From: Marinoscillum furvescens DSM 4134
GTDB taxonomy: Bacteria > Bacteroidota > Bacteroidia > Cytophagales > Cyclobacteriaceae
DNA: 64,000 bases
Assembly: GCF_003386095.1 (NCBI RefSeq)
Contig: NZ_QREG01000004.1
Location: 248,001-312,000 of the forward strand
Direction of reading: 5' to 3'
Every line of letters starts with the position of its first letter. Position 1 is the first letter of the stretch. The notes under the pieces are model-generated. The model did not search any database and was not told where the DNA came from. It saw nothing but the letters and a program-made list of their open reading frames with translations. Below are positions 17,779 through 26,520 of this stretch, one piece after another. A program made the translations under genes and the position numbers.

Positions 17779-20409
17779 ATGTTTTTTCGACCACTATTTG
17801 CCTTTACACTATTGGTGTGCTGTTGCCTCATTGCAGGTGCTCAGTCCCCCAGAAAAACTTATGAAACTGAAATGGTTTCAGGGGAGCCTCCCCTTATAGA
17901 TGGTTATCTGGATGATGAGTCGTGGGGACAGGTAGAGTGGGGTGAAGACTTTATTCAGCGGATGCCAGATGATGGCGCTGCTCCCTCCCAGCAAACACGC
18001 TTTAAACTCTTATACGATACTAAATACCTCTATGTAGCTATTCAGGCTTTAGATGTTGAGCCTGAGAAAATTGTTCGTAGAATGTCACGCCGTGATGGTT
18101 TTGAAGGTGATTTTGTGGAAATTAATATCGATAGCTATAGCGATAAACGCACCGCTTTTAGTTTTTCAGCCTCTGCTTCCGGTGTGAAAGGAGAGGAGTA
18201 TGTCTCCAATAATGGTGACAACTGGGACTCTACGTGGGATCCTATTTGGTACCTAAAGACTTCTCTCAATAAAGATGGATGGATAGCCGAGTTTAAAATT
18301 CCTTTGTCGCAATTACGGTTTGCCGACAAGGAAAAGCATGTGTGGGGGGTGCAGGTGATGCGCTATATCTTTCGAAAGGATGAGCGTTCATACTGGCAGC
18401 CAATAGCTCGGGATGCTCCAGGTTGGGTTCATCTGTTTGGTGAGTTGCACGGTATCAAGGGCATAGAGCCTCAGCAGCAGTTGGAAATTCAACCTTATGT
18501 GCTCGGGCAGACTGAACACTCTGAAAAGGAAGAAGGAAACCCCTATGCCACTGGCGTACACAATTCTCTTGATTTTGGTGTAGATGCTAAAATTGGCCTG
18601 ACAAGTGACATAACGTTAGACCTAAGTATCAATCCCGATTTTGGGCAGGTAGAGGCTGATCCATCCAGGGTAAACCTGTCAGCCTTTCAGTTGTTTTTTC
18701 GTGAACGCAGGCCCTTTTTTCTGGAAGGAAACAATATCCTCAATTTTGACTTAACCAACTCGCAGGCTGGTGGCTGGTACAACAATGACAACCTGTTTTA
18801 TTCGAGGAGGATAGGTAGGCGCCCCAGTTATTACCCACGAGATGAAGATATTCAGTATGTAGATCGTATTGGCAATACACGAATTTTAGGTGCGGCTAAG
18901 CTTACCGGGAAAAATAAAAATGGTTTTTCATGGGGAGTATTGGAGTCTGTCACTGCTGAGGAAAAAGTGGAAGTGCAGGATACTTTGGGAGGAAGACGTA
19001 AGGTGGCAGTGGAGCCTATGACCAATTATGCGGTGGCTAGAGTACAGCAAGATATCAATGAGGGCAATGCATTGATAGGAGGTATGATTACTTCTACCAA
19101 TCGGTTTATCAATGATCCCCAGTTTAATTACCTCCACGACAATGCGTATTCTGCAGGAGTGGATTTCACCCAAAACTTCAATGATCGCAACTACTACATC
19201 TCTCTGAATGGCTTTTATAGTCATGTGAATGGCAGTGCAGAAGCCATTGAGCGTACTCAACGATCATCGGTGAGGTATTTTCAGCGACCTGACAACAGGC
19301 ATCATCAGGTGGATACCAGCAAGGTGCAGCTGAATGGGACGGGCGCTACAGTAAATATTGGAAAGCGTAACGGAAATATAGTTTTTCAAACTGGTATGAC
19401 TACCCGATCACCCGAAGTATCTCTCAATGATGTGGGCTTTTTGCGGCAGGCAGACTATATCGCTCAGTATACCTGGGTGGGATTCCGTACGCTTAATCCG
19501 GTAGGACCTCTTCGGTCATACAGGCTCAATGGAAACCAATACCTTAATTGGGACTATGACGGTGTGCTGTTATTTAAAGGACTCAATTTTAATCAGCATC
19601 TTCGTTTTAATAACCTCATGGAACTGGGGTCGGGTTTCGATATATCTGGAGATAATGTGTCCAATGCGGACTTGCGCGGTGGACCAGCTATACGGTACCC
19701 AGGTCGACATGAGTTTTGGGTGTATGGCGGTACCAATGATCAGAAAAAGTTTTCTGTGAGTGGTTTTTACTGGAAAGGAGCAGGCTCTGAGCATTTTTAT
19801 AATGGTCATGGATTTGGTGTGAACATAAATTACCAGCCCACAGATGCACTTCGTCTTTCTGTAGAACCTGATTTTAGCTTTAATGATAACCGGCTGCAAT
19901 ACGTTACTACCTACGAAGATGATGAGCAGGCGTATCTGCTAGGCAGAATACAGCAAACCACTTACTCTGCATCTGTAAGGCTAAACTATATCATCACACC
20001 AAACCTCAGCGTAGAGTATTGGGGGCAGCCATTTATTTCTTCAGGAGAGTATAGCGAATTTAAAACCGCGGTGCGACCAGGCGCAGAGCAGTATGAAAGC
20101 AGGTTTCATCAGCTCGGGCCGGATGAGATCCGGTATTCATCTGAGAACAACACCTATAGTATTCTGCGCACTGATATGGAACCGTTTGAACTAAACAATC
20201 CCAATTTCAATGTGATGGAGTTTCGGTCCAATTTTGTGATTCGCTGGGAGTATGTGCCTGGTTCTACGCTGTTTTTGGTTTGGACCAGCAATGAAAATGA
20301 ATTTCACCGATCAGAGAAAAACAGATTTACCAATTTGACGAAGGACCTGTTTTCCAATAAAGCCTCCAATATCTTCCTGATTAAGTACACCTACAGGTTC
20401 ATTTTGTAA
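17779..20409 (+). CDS. DUF5916 protein with CBM9-like N-terminal domain
   Basis: An 876-residue exported protein. The signal peptide ends at AGAQ near residue 22. A CBM9-like jelly roll follows (about 35-230), with the typical PPLIDGYLDDESWGQVEW opening, LLYDTKYLYVAIQA and WIAEFKIPLSQLRF strands, and then the DUF5916 (PF19313) barrel-like region to the C terminus with INPDFGQVEADPSRVNLSAF and a conserved FRERRPFFLEGN. Many Bacteroidota carry several; substrate and role are unknown, and an outer-membrane location is inferred. The start at 17779 begins the signal peptide; an upstream in-frame Met at 17686 falls inside the inverted repeat and is rejected. Confidence 0.88.
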   Translation: MFFRPLFAFTLLVCCCLIAGAQSPRKTYETEMVSGEPPLIDGYLDDESWGQVEWGEDFIQRMPDDGAAPSQQTRFKLLYDTKYLYVAIQALDVEPEKIVRRMSRRDGFEGDFVEINIDSYSDKRTAFSFSASASGVKGEEYVSNNGDNWDSTWDPIWYLKTSLNKDGWIAEFKIPLSQLRFADKEKHVWGVQVMRYIFRKDERSYWQPIARDAPGWVHLFGELHGIKGIEPQQQLEIQPYVLGQTEHSEKEEGNPYATGVHNSLDFGVDAKIGLTSDITLDLSINPDFGQVEADPSRVNLSAFQLFFRERRPFFLEGNNILNFDLTNSQAGGWYNNDNLFYSRRIGRRPSYYPRDEDIQYVDRIGNTRILGAAKLTGKNKNGFSWGVLESVTAEEKVEVQDTLGGRRKVAVEPMTNYAVARVQQDINEGNALIGGMITSTNRFINDPQFNYLHDNAYSAGVDFTQNFNDRNYYISLNGFYSHVNGSAEAIERTQRSSVRYFQRPDNRHHQVDTSKVQLNGTGATVNIGKRNGNIVFQTGMTTRSPEVSLNDVGFLRQADYIAQYTWVGFRTLNPVGPLRSYRLNGNQYLNWDYDGVLLFKGLNFNQHLRFNNLMELGSGFDISGDNVSNADLRGGPAIRYPGRHEFWVYGGTNDQKKFSVSGFYWKGAGSEHFYNGHGFGVNINYQPTDALRLSVEPDFSFNDNRLQYVTTYEDDEQAYLLGRIQQTTYSASVRLNYIITPNLSVEYWGQPFISSGEYSEFKTAVRPGAEQYESRFHQLGPDEIRYSSENNTYSILRTDMEPFELNNPNFNVMEFRSNFVIRWEYVPGSTLFLVWTSNENEFHRSEKNRFTNLTKDLFSNKASNIFLIKYTYRFIL

Positions 20410-20479
20410 TGTGAGATTTTTCCGCTTTTTTCGGAATTGAATGTGTGTATGTTTTCGTTACAAAGCCGTGAACTGCATG

Positions 20480-20487
20480 TAGCTTTG
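20480..20487 (+). promoter_or_regulatory. -7 promoter box before the deoxyhypusine synthase-like gene
   Basis: TAGCTTTG fits TAnnTTTG; the start would lie near 20494, giving a very short leader. No good -33 box at 19-21 bases. Confidence 0.3.
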
Positions 20488-20504
20488 CGGTCTATATAAC
20501 AACA

Positions 20505-21485
20505 ATGACTATGTCTGAAAAACCAATAACCTCCTTTATAGAGAAGCATTTTCTCCACTTCAATTCTGCGGCACTGGTAGATGCTGCAAAGGGTTATAAA
20601 AGCCATTTGGAAAGTGGTAAGAAGATGTTGATTTCACTGGCTGGAGCTATGAGCACCGGAGAGCTGGGGATTTCATTGGCAGAGATGATTCGAAACGACA
20701 AGGTGCAGATCATCTCATGTACGGGTGCCAATCTGGAAGAAGATATTATGAATCTGGTGGCACATAGCCACTACAAGCGTATTCCTAATTACAGAGATCT
20801 GACGCCTGAGCAGGAGCGAGAGCTACTGGATCAGGGCCTCAACAGAGTGACTGATACCTGCATTCCTGAGGAGGAGGCCTTTCGCAGGTTACAAGAGCAT
20901 ATTTTCAAAATCTGGAAAGATGCTGAGGCAAACGGTGAGCGCTATTTCCCGCATGAATTTATGTACAAACTTCTCAAGTCGGGCGTGCTGGAGCAGTACT
21001 ATGAAATAGATCCCAAAAACAGCTGGATGCTGGCGGCGATGGAGAAAAACCTGCCAATGGTTGTGCCTGGATGGGAGGACTCTACCATGGGAAATATTTT
21101 TGCTTCTTACTGCGTGAAAGGCGAATTGAATCCGAGTACTATGAAGTCAGGAATCGAGTATATGACCTTCCTGGCAGACTGGTACCTGAAAGAGGCTGGT
21201 ACAGAAGGAGTTGGTTTTTTTCAAATTGGTGGCGGTATAGCCGGAGACTTCCCTATTTGTGTGGTTCCTATGCTTTATCAGGATTTGGAAAAAGAAGATG
21301 TGCCGTTTTGGAGCTACTTCTGCCAAATATCAGATAGTACTACCAGCTACGGGTCTTATAGTGGTGCTGTGCCAAATGAAAAGATTACGTGGGGCAAATT
21401 AGATGCCGATACGCCAAAGTTTATCGTAGAGTCTGATGCCACCATTGTGGCGCCGCTGATTTTTGCCTATGTGCTCGGCTGGTAA
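20505..21485 (+). CDS. Deoxyhypusine synthase family protein
   Basis: A 326-residue homologue of eukaryotic deoxyhypusine synthase. It has the Rossmann-type nucleotide segment (LISLAGAMSTGELGISLAE and ISCTGANLEEDIMNLVAH) and, near the end, the SGAVPNEKITWGK stretch whose Lys (residue 298) aligns with the catalytic Lys that forms the enzyme-substrate imine. Bacteria lack eIF5A, the usual target, and many bacterial members work on polyamines (homospermidine-type chemistry). Substrate here is not shown. Start is Met at 20505 or 20511. The convergent neighbour ends two bases beyond its stop. Confidence 0.9.
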   Translation: MTMSEKPITSFIEKHFLHFNSAALVDAAKGYKSHLESGKKMLISLAGAMSTGELGISLAEMIRNDKVQIISCTGANLEEDIMNLVAHSHYKRIPNYRDLTPEQERELLDQGLNRVTDTCIPEEEAFRRLQEHIFKIWKDAEANGERYFPHEFMYKLLKSGVLEQYYEIDPKNSWMLAAMEKNLPMVVPGWEDSTMGNIFASYCVKGELNPSTMKSGIEYMTFLADWYLKEAGTEGVGFFQIGGGIAGDFPICVVPMLYQDLEKEDVPFWSYFCQISDSTTSYGSYSGAVPNEKITWGKLDADTPKFIVESDATIVAPLIFAYVLGW

Positions 21486-21487
21486 GC

Positions 21488-22063
21488 TTATTTCGATTTG
21501 GGCTCTAGTTCGCCACGCATAAAAGCATTGTACTCTTCGCAGGTGAGGTAAGCCTCACCTGCCGAATAGGGGCAGGTTTGGTAGATAAAATCAAACGCTC
21601 CTTTTTTGATCACCACGCCCTCTCCACGACACACTGGGCAGATCATTTTTTCCAGACCACCACAGTCAAATTCACCACTGGCCAGCTCATCTTTGAGTTG
21701 TTGTTCGTCTTTTTGCATGAGTTTCAGGTAGGCATCTTCTGACTGCTCCAGTAGACTCGAGGCTTCTTCATAAAACCGTCCAGATGTACCCTTAAGCTGT
21801 AGGTATTTGTTGAGCCAGTTGATGCTTTGCTTGTATTTGCCAAGGTAAAAGCTGTTTTTGCCAAAATAAAAGGCCAGATTGGAAGGAAGTACGGTCATAT
21901 TATTGAGAACGTAGACAAATTCCTTGTTGGCTCCCTCATAGTTGCCAAGGTTCATTAGCTCCACGGCATCATCCATTTTTTTGTTGAGGGCAGTTTCTGC
22001 CAGGTTTTGCGCTGTGCTGCTCAGGCCAATGAGTATACCAATTGCGATAAGAGTACTTTTCAT
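21488..22063 (-). CDS. Secreted TPR-like protein with Cys-rich tail, unknown function
   Basis: A 191-residue protein with a short signal peptide (ending near SSTAQ). Residues 25-125 are helical and TPR-like (ELMNLGNYEGANKEFVYVL, then FYLGKYKQSINWLNKYLQL). The last 65 residues include CPVCRGEGVVIKKG, like half of a DnaJ-type zinc finger, plus three more Cys (FDCGG, QTCPY, LTCEEY). It could bind zinc or form disulfides in the periplasm. I do not recognise a named family. Confidence 0.65.
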   Translation of the reverse strand: MKSTLIAIGILIGLSSTAQNLAETALNKKMDDAVELMNLGNYEGANKEFVYVLNNMTVLPSNLAFYFGKNSFYLGKYKQSINWLNKYLQLKGTSGRFYEEASSLLEQSEDAYLKLMQKDEQQLKDELASGEFDCGGLEKMICPVCRGEGVVIKKGAFDFIYQTCPYSAGEAYLTCEEYNAFMRGELEPKSK

Positions 22064-22146
22064 CTATTAATTTTCGAAAACGTAAATATGGACAAATTAA
22101 TCGGACGGTGTGAAGCTTGCAGATTGCAAAAGCTGTGCCGTCCTGG

Positions 22147-22178
22147 TTTGACATAGCGCGCGAATCACATTAACTTCG
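22147..22178 (+). promoter_or_regulatory. Promoter of hppD
   Basis: TTTG at 22147-22150, a 20-base spacer, TAACTTCG at 22171-22178 (TAnnTTcG). Predicted start near 22185, about 14 bases before the ATG. Confidence 0.5.
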
Positions 22179-22198
22179 TGCAAAACCCCAATATAAAC

Positions 22199-23329
22199 AT
22201 GGAAAACACATTAACACCAAACCCAGTGGTGCCTAGTGAAGCGGATTTCTTGCCGATCAATGGTACCGATTACATAGAATTATACGTAAGCAACTGCAAG
22301 CAGGCTGCACATTACTACAAAACAGCATTTGGCTTTCAGGATTTGGCGTATGCCGGACTAGAGACCGGGCAGCGTGATCAGGAATCTTATGTGCTGGTTC
22401 AGGACAAAATCAGACTGGTTTTGACGTCTCCACTAAAGTCAGGGACCAAAATAGGTGAACACATCGATAAGCATGGCGATGGAGTGAAAGTAGTGGCCTT
22501 ATGGGTAGATGACGCTCGTAAGTCTTATGAAGAAACCACAAAGCGTGGTGCCAAATCATATATGGAGCCGGTAGTGGAACAAGATGATCAGGGTGAAGTA
22601 GTGCGAGCAGGTATTTATACTTATGGAGAGACTGTCCACATGTTCGTGGAGCGCAAAAACTATAAGGGAGTTTTTCTGCCTGGATTCAAATCATTGGAGA
22701 CCAGCTATCAGCCAGCACCCATAGGTCTGAAGTATGTAGACCACATGGTGGGCAATGTAGGCTGGGGAGAAATGAATACCTGGGTGAAATTTTACGCCGA
22801 GGTTTTGGGCTTTTCACAGTTGGTGTCTTTTGATGACAAAGACATATCCACCGAATATACCGCACTCATGAGTAAGGTGATGAGCAATGGCAATGGCCGG
22901 ATCAAGTTTCCTATCAATGAGCCTGCTGAAGGGAAAAAGAAATCTCAGATCGAAGAATACCTGGATTTTTATGAAGGAGCTGGCGTGCAGCACATTGCGG
23001 TAGCCACGGACAACATTATCGAGACTGTGACTGCCCTGCGTGATCGCGGAGTGGAGTTTTTGAGAGTGCCAGGCACTTATTATGATGATCTGCTGGATCG
23101 TGTAGGAGAGATCGATGAGGACCTCACACCACTAAAAGAGCTGGGGATATTGGTAGACCGTGACGATGAAGGATATCTCTTGCAGATATTTACCAAGCCA
23201 ATAGAGCCAAGACCTACGATGTTCTTCGAGATTATCCAGCGGAAAGGGGCCAAATCTTTCGGGAAAGGAAATTTTAAAGCGTTGTTTGAAGCGATAGAAC
23301 GCGAGCAAGAGATTAGAGGTACCCTATAA
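22199..23329 (+). CDS. hppD: 4-hydroxyphenylpyruvate dioxygenase
   Basis: A 376-residue Fe(II) dioxygenase that turns 4-hydroxyphenylpyruvate into homogentisate, the second step of tyrosine breakdown. Two glyoxalase-like (VOC) halves are visible. The iron ligands are His in VDHMVGN near residue 181, His in VQHIAVA near 264 and Glu in FFEIIQRKG near 343. Met at 22199 follows a good promoter; an in-frame GTG at 22178 overlaps the -7 box and is rejected. Fumarylacetoacetase of the same pathway is at 40.7 kb; homogentisate dioxygenase is not in the window. Confidence 0.96.
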   Translation: MENTLTPNPVVPSEADFLPINGTDYIELYVSNCKQAAHYYKTAFGFQDLAYAGLETGQRDQESYVLVQDKIRLVLTSPLKSGTKIGEHIDKHGDGVKVVALWVDDARKSYEETTKRGAKSYMEPVVEQDDQGEVVRAGIYTYGETVHMFVERKNYKGVFLPGFKSLETSYQPAPIGLKYVDHMVGNVGWGEMNTWVKFYAEVLGFSQLVSFDDKDISTEYTALMSKVMSNGNGRIKFPINEPAEGKKKSQIEEYLDFYEGAGVQHIAVATDNIIETVTALRDRGVEFLRVPGTYYDDLLDRVGEIDEDLTPLKELGILVDRDDEGYLLQIFTKPIEPRPTMFFEIIQRKGAKSFGKGNFKALFEAIEREQEIRGTL

Positions 23330-23369
23330 TATTCTCGTGATTTAGCGTTTAGAAAGGAAAAAGCCAGGT

Positions 23370-23741
23370 ATGCGAATAGTAGGAGTTTTAATTGCAGGCG
23401 TGTTGATAATGGTGCTTTCAGGTACAGCTTTTGGTCAATCTACCAGAGAAGTGACCACACCCAAGCCTCCAGCACCTCAATATCAGGCAAGTAAAAAATC
23501 TTCGAAAGGCTTTTTCCTTTTCAATCTTTTTAAAAAGAAAAACAAGCCTGTAACCACACAAGAGGAGGTGGCAGACTTTCGAAAGCGGATGAAGAAAACT
23601 GCTCGGAAGAATGCGAAGGTGGAGAAAAAAATGCAAGATCCACAATACAGTAATCCGCTGTATTTTGGGCATAAAAAGCCTCCGAAGCGCAGGCCTCCGG
23701 GCAAAAAGAAATTTTGTAAAGAATGTGGCTTAGTGCACTGA
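23370..23741 (+). CDS. Small basic secreted protein, unknown function
   Basis: A 123-residue protein with a signal peptide ending at AFGQ (about residue 23). The mature part is very rich in Lys, Arg and Pro, with a KGFFLFNLFKKKNK segment and a C-terminal KKPPKRRPPGKKKFC run followed by KECGLVH, so it ends in a CxxC pair. I see no enzyme motif. It starts 40 bases after hppD and ends three bases before deoC, so it is probably in the same transcript. Confidence 0.6.
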   Translation: MRIVGVLIAGVLIMVLSGTAFGQSTREVTTPKPPAPQYQASKKSSKGFFLFNLFKKKNKPVTTQEEVADFRKRMKKTARKNAKVEKKMQDPQYSNPLYFGHKKPPKRRPPGKKKFCKECGLVH

Positions 23742-23744
23742 TCC

Positions 23745-24395
23745 ATGAAATCCATCGCCAGATTTATTGAATCTACCAATTTATCTCCAACCCTCACAGG
23801 CAAAGATGTGGATGCTCTGGTGGCAGAGGCCAAAGCTCTGGAGGTGTTAGGTGTATGCGTGCCTCCCTTTTGGGTAAAGCGTGCAGCTAGAGAAATAGCT
23901 GAGGACGACCTGCAGCTGGTGACGGTAGTTGGTTTTCCGCTAGGCTACCAGATGACAGAAACCAAAATAGAAGAAGCCCGATTAGCCATTCGCGATGGAG
24001 CTAATGAATTAGACATTGTGTGGAGTATTTCGGCTTTTAAAGATGGAATGCCCTGGCCCAAAATAGAACTCGCTAAACTATCGAAAGTAGCTCATGACGA
24101 GGAGGTGCTTTTAAAAGTTATCATCGAAGTGGCGTATCTTAGTAGTCAGGAGATAGAAATGGCTTGTCGGATTTGTGCTGATGCTGGTGTTGATTTTGTA
24201 AAAACCTCTACTGGTTTTGCTAAGGGGGGGGAAGTTACTCCAGATCACATAGCAGCTTTGAGGGGATGTCTGCCTTCCAATGTAGGCATTAAGGCCTCTG
24301 GTGGCATACGCACCAAAGAGCAAGCATTGAATCTCATCACTGCAGGAGCTGACCGTATTGGCACCTCTAGTGCAAGGGCGATCATAACGGATTAA
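23745..24395 (+). CDS. deoC: Deoxyribose-phosphate aldolase
   Basis: A 216-residue class I aldolase that splits 2-deoxyribose-5-phosphate into glyceraldehyde-3-phosphate and acetaldehyde. The TIM barrel shows the ANELDIVWSI strand, the LLKVIIEVAYL strand (proton-relay Lys) and the Schiff-base Lys in DFVKTSTGF at about residue 152, with the phosphate loop IKASGGIRT. Start ATG is three bases after the previous stop; acyP follows two bases after its own stop. Confidence 0.95.
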   Translation: MKSIARFIESTNLSPTLTGKDVDALVAEAKALEVLGVCVPPFWVKRAAREIAEDDLQLVTVVGFPLGYQMTETKIEEARLAIRDGANELDIVWSISAFKDGMPWPKIELAKLSKVAHDEEVLLKVIIEVAYLSSQEIEMACRICADAGVDFVKTSTGFAKGGEVTPDHIAALRGCLPSNVGIKASGGIRTKEQALNLITAGADRIGTSSARAIITD

Positions 24396-24397
24396 AA

Positions 24398-24664
24398 ATG
24401 GCGCGAGTAATTCATTGTCATGGTAAAGTGCAGGGCGTTTTCTTCAGAGCGTCTACCAAAAGTGAAGCAGATAGGCTTGGCTTGAATGGCTGGGTGCGTA
24501 ATGAGGCTGATGGTACGGTGATGATACATGCAGAAGGTGACTCACAGGCTTTGGATGCGCTTGCTAGCTGGGCACAGCAAGGGCCAGAATATGCTCGGGT
24601 AGATGACGTACAACAGGTAGAAGTACCTGATAAAAATTATCAAACTTTTGAGATCAGGCGCTAA
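24398..24664 (+). CDS. acyP: Acylphosphatase
   Basis: An 88-residue protein with the acylphosphatase signature: GKVQGVFFRASTKSEADRLG (catalytic Arg in the FFRAS turn) and GWVRNEADGTV (catalytic Asn). It hydrolyses acyl-phosphates such as 1,3-bisphosphoglycerate. Last gene of the deoC transcript; its final four bases overlap the end of the convergent gene downstream. Confidence 0.95.
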   Translation: MARVIHCHGKVQGVFFRASTKSEADRLGLNGWVRNEADGTVMIHAEGDSQALDALASWAQQGPEYARVDDVQQVEVPDKNYQTFEIRR

Positions 24665-25161
24665 GCGGCCTTTAGCATCTTATTGCGAGTGATTTTGAGC
24701 TTGAAGTGGCTTAGGATCGTCCGCCGTACTCCATAATACAAAAACTTACTGTTTGTCCCTTGTTTGAGGATACAAGCCTTGATGATGGCTCGGTAAATTT
24801 CCGGTTTCAAACAGAAATACTTCATCCACTCTTCAAAGGTTTCCGACCAGGCTTCTGCATATACTTCGTAGTGGCTACGCCCGTCCCAGATGATTTCCAG
24901 CTGATTGTTTCCGCGCTCGTAGCGATAGATAGCAGACACGATTTCATAAAGCTCCTGCAAAAAAGTAGTGTCGAACACTTCTACGCTTTTCAGCTTCAGG
25001 ATAAAATCGTCTACCAGGCCCATCGGGTTTTCCATCTGCATGTATCCGTCAAAGGCTATCTCTACCCATCGCTGCAGTAGCTGAGGCTCCACAAAGCCCT
25101 GTGCGGCGCGGAGGATCGAGTTTTTGTCCTGATCGAAATATTTGTCCTGATACTGATGCAT
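24661..25161 (-). CDS. Conserved-looking hypothetical protein, all-helical
   Basis: A 166-residue protein rich in aromatic and charged residues with no signal peptide. Secondary structure appears entirely helical, with a central DTTFLQELYEIVSAIYRYE helix, a YAEAWSETFEEWMKYFCL segment and a very basic C terminus (FKLKITRNKMLKAA) that could touch nucleic acid or membrane. I do not recognise it. It overlaps acyP by four bases, tail to tail. Confidence 0.6.
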   Translation of the reverse strand: MHQYQDKYFDQDKNSILRAAQGFVEPQLLQRWVEIAFDGYMQMENPMGLVDDFILKLKSVEVFDTTFLQELYEIVSAIYRYERGNNQLEIIWDGRSHYEVYAEAWSETFEEWMKYFCLKPEIYRAIIKACILKQGTNSKFLYYGVRRTILSHFKLKITRNKMLKAA

Positions 25162-25212
25162 CTATGTGCTGGCTGCTTAGGTAATCCGTGTTGTGATGTG
25201 GAATTTTAACAA

Positions 25213-25241
25213 TAAAAAAGGGAACGGCAAAAACCGTTCCC
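25213..25241 (-). terminator. Intrinsic terminator for the minus-strand lipoprotein gene
   Basis: On the minus strand, 8-bp stem GGGAACGG/CCGTTCCC with a TTTTTG loop, then T6. It lies about 37 bases beyond the lipoprotein stop. Confidence 0.9.
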
Positions 25242-25277
25242 CAAAGATATTGAATATTGTGATATTCTCTTCCTGAA

Positions 25278-25763
25278 TTACAGGCTGAATACAAAAGTCC
25301 AGCTTCCATCAAATCCAGCTACACGGCTTCCAGAACCTGTTACATCAAAGGTAAGAGTTGCACTTGTAGGGTTTTCTTCACTGTCTGTAACTATCGTCAC
25401 ATTAGAAAGTCCTCCACCTCTTTCGATGGAAGAAGTGCCCTCTCCAGCAAAGCTCCATGTAACAGATGTGCCGTTTTCACCAAACACATCAGCAGCACCA
25501 GCATTGTCAGGCACTCCTGAAGGAGTGTATGTGCCAGTTTTAGTTTCAGTGTCAAATGTCCAGTTCAGGGTGAGTCCGCTCCATTCGGTGCGATCTCCAT
25601 CACTAGAGTGCGTAGCGCTCTGAAGGGTCCAGGAGCCAACTAAGGCTGCACCAAAATCCGCTTGCGGATCCGGGTCTTCTCCTCCAGAATCTTTTTTACA
25701 TGATACAAAAACAATCAGTGAACAAAATACTAAGGCAGTTAGTAGTTGAGTGATTTTTTTCAT
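25278..25763 (-). CDS. Lipocalin-like lipoprotein
   Basis: A 161-residue lipoprotein: signal peptide with lipobox FVSC, Cys at residue 22, followed by a Ser/Gly/Asp/Glu linker. The mature domain opens with LVGSWTLQSATHSSDGDRTEW, the GxW turn of lipocalin-like domains, and continues with eight or so beta strands. No active-site motif. Monocistronic with its own terminator. Surface exposure is possible but no lipoprotein export signal can be called with confidence. Confidence 0.75.
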   Translation of the reverse strand: MKKITQLLTALVFCSLIVFVSCKKDSGGEDPDPQADFGAALVGSWTLQSATHSSDGDRTEWSGLTLNWTFDTETKTGTYTPSGVPDNAGAADVFGENGTSVTWSFAGEGTSSIERGGGLSNVTIVTDSEENPTSATLTFDVTGSGSRVAGFDGSWTFVFSL

Positions 25764-25914
25764 AAGTAAGTTTAAGAAGTAATTTGTATTACACGTGCAA
25801 ACTATTCAAAATTAAGCTTTTCCTTGCATTTTATCTAGAAAGAATTTGCTTATGTAATGAGTAAGTATGGTTTTAAGTATGATTTAATGTATTGGTAACG
25901 GGAGTAGAATAGCT

Positions 25915-26520
25915 TTAGTATATGGGTTTGTAGTTTTCAATGAAAATTTTTTGGGATGCTAGTCGGTACTCATCAGGTTGGTTGGAAGCGATGATCAGGC
26001 TTCGGTTTTGCTGCCAGTCTGCCAGTAACTGGTGGTACCATTTCACTCCACTTTCGTCCAGATTGGAGGTGGGCTCATCCAAAAACACCGCGCTGCCTTC
26101 ATAGAAAAATGCCAATGCAAGTTTTACCCGCTGTTTCATACCTGACGAAAATTCGCGAATGGGTTTGTCGTGTGCGGGTGAAAGCTGTGCGGCCTCCATC
26201 ATCTCAGGTATACCAATCAGTGGGTTTTTAAAACCTGCATGAAATTTTAAGTGCTCTGCCAGTGTAAACTCTTCGATGAGGTTTTGATATGGAGCCGCAA
26301 ACCCAAAGCTCAGCTGAGGATGCTCTGTTTTATCACCAAAATGTATGGCACCTTCTGAAGGTGTAAGGTACCCGCTGAGGATTTTCAACAGGGTAGACTT
26401 ACCTGAGCCGTTGTGCCCTGTGAGGGCTACAATTTCACCTGCTTTTAGCTCGGCATTCAATTTTCTAAATATCCAGTTTCGGTGGTATTTCTTACCGATA
26501 TCCTCAAGTGTAATAGTCAT
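25915..26520 (-). CDS. ABC transporter ATP-binding protein
   Basis: A 201-residue stand-alone ATPase. Walker A is GHNGSGKST near residue 36, the signature is FSSGMKQRVKLALAF near 123, and Walker B is AVFLDEPTSNLDE near 141. Size and the SGYLTPSEG segment resemble CcmA/YbhF-type ATPases. No permease gene is adjacent. It is the last gene of the lipid A operon, its ATG overlapping the lpxA stop by four bases. Partner and substrate are unknown; a link to envelope lipid export is an inference from position. Confidence 0.88.
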   Translation of the reverse strand: MTITLEDIGKKYHRNWIFRKLNAELKAGEIVALTGHNGSGKSTLLKILSGYLTPSEGAIHFGDKTEHPQLSFGFAAPYQNLIEEFTLAEHLKFHAGFKNPLIGIPEMMEAAQLSPAHDKPIREFSSGMKQRVKLALAFFYEGSAVFLDEPTSNLDESGVKWYHQLLADWQQNRSLIIASNQPDEYRLASQKIFIENYKPIY

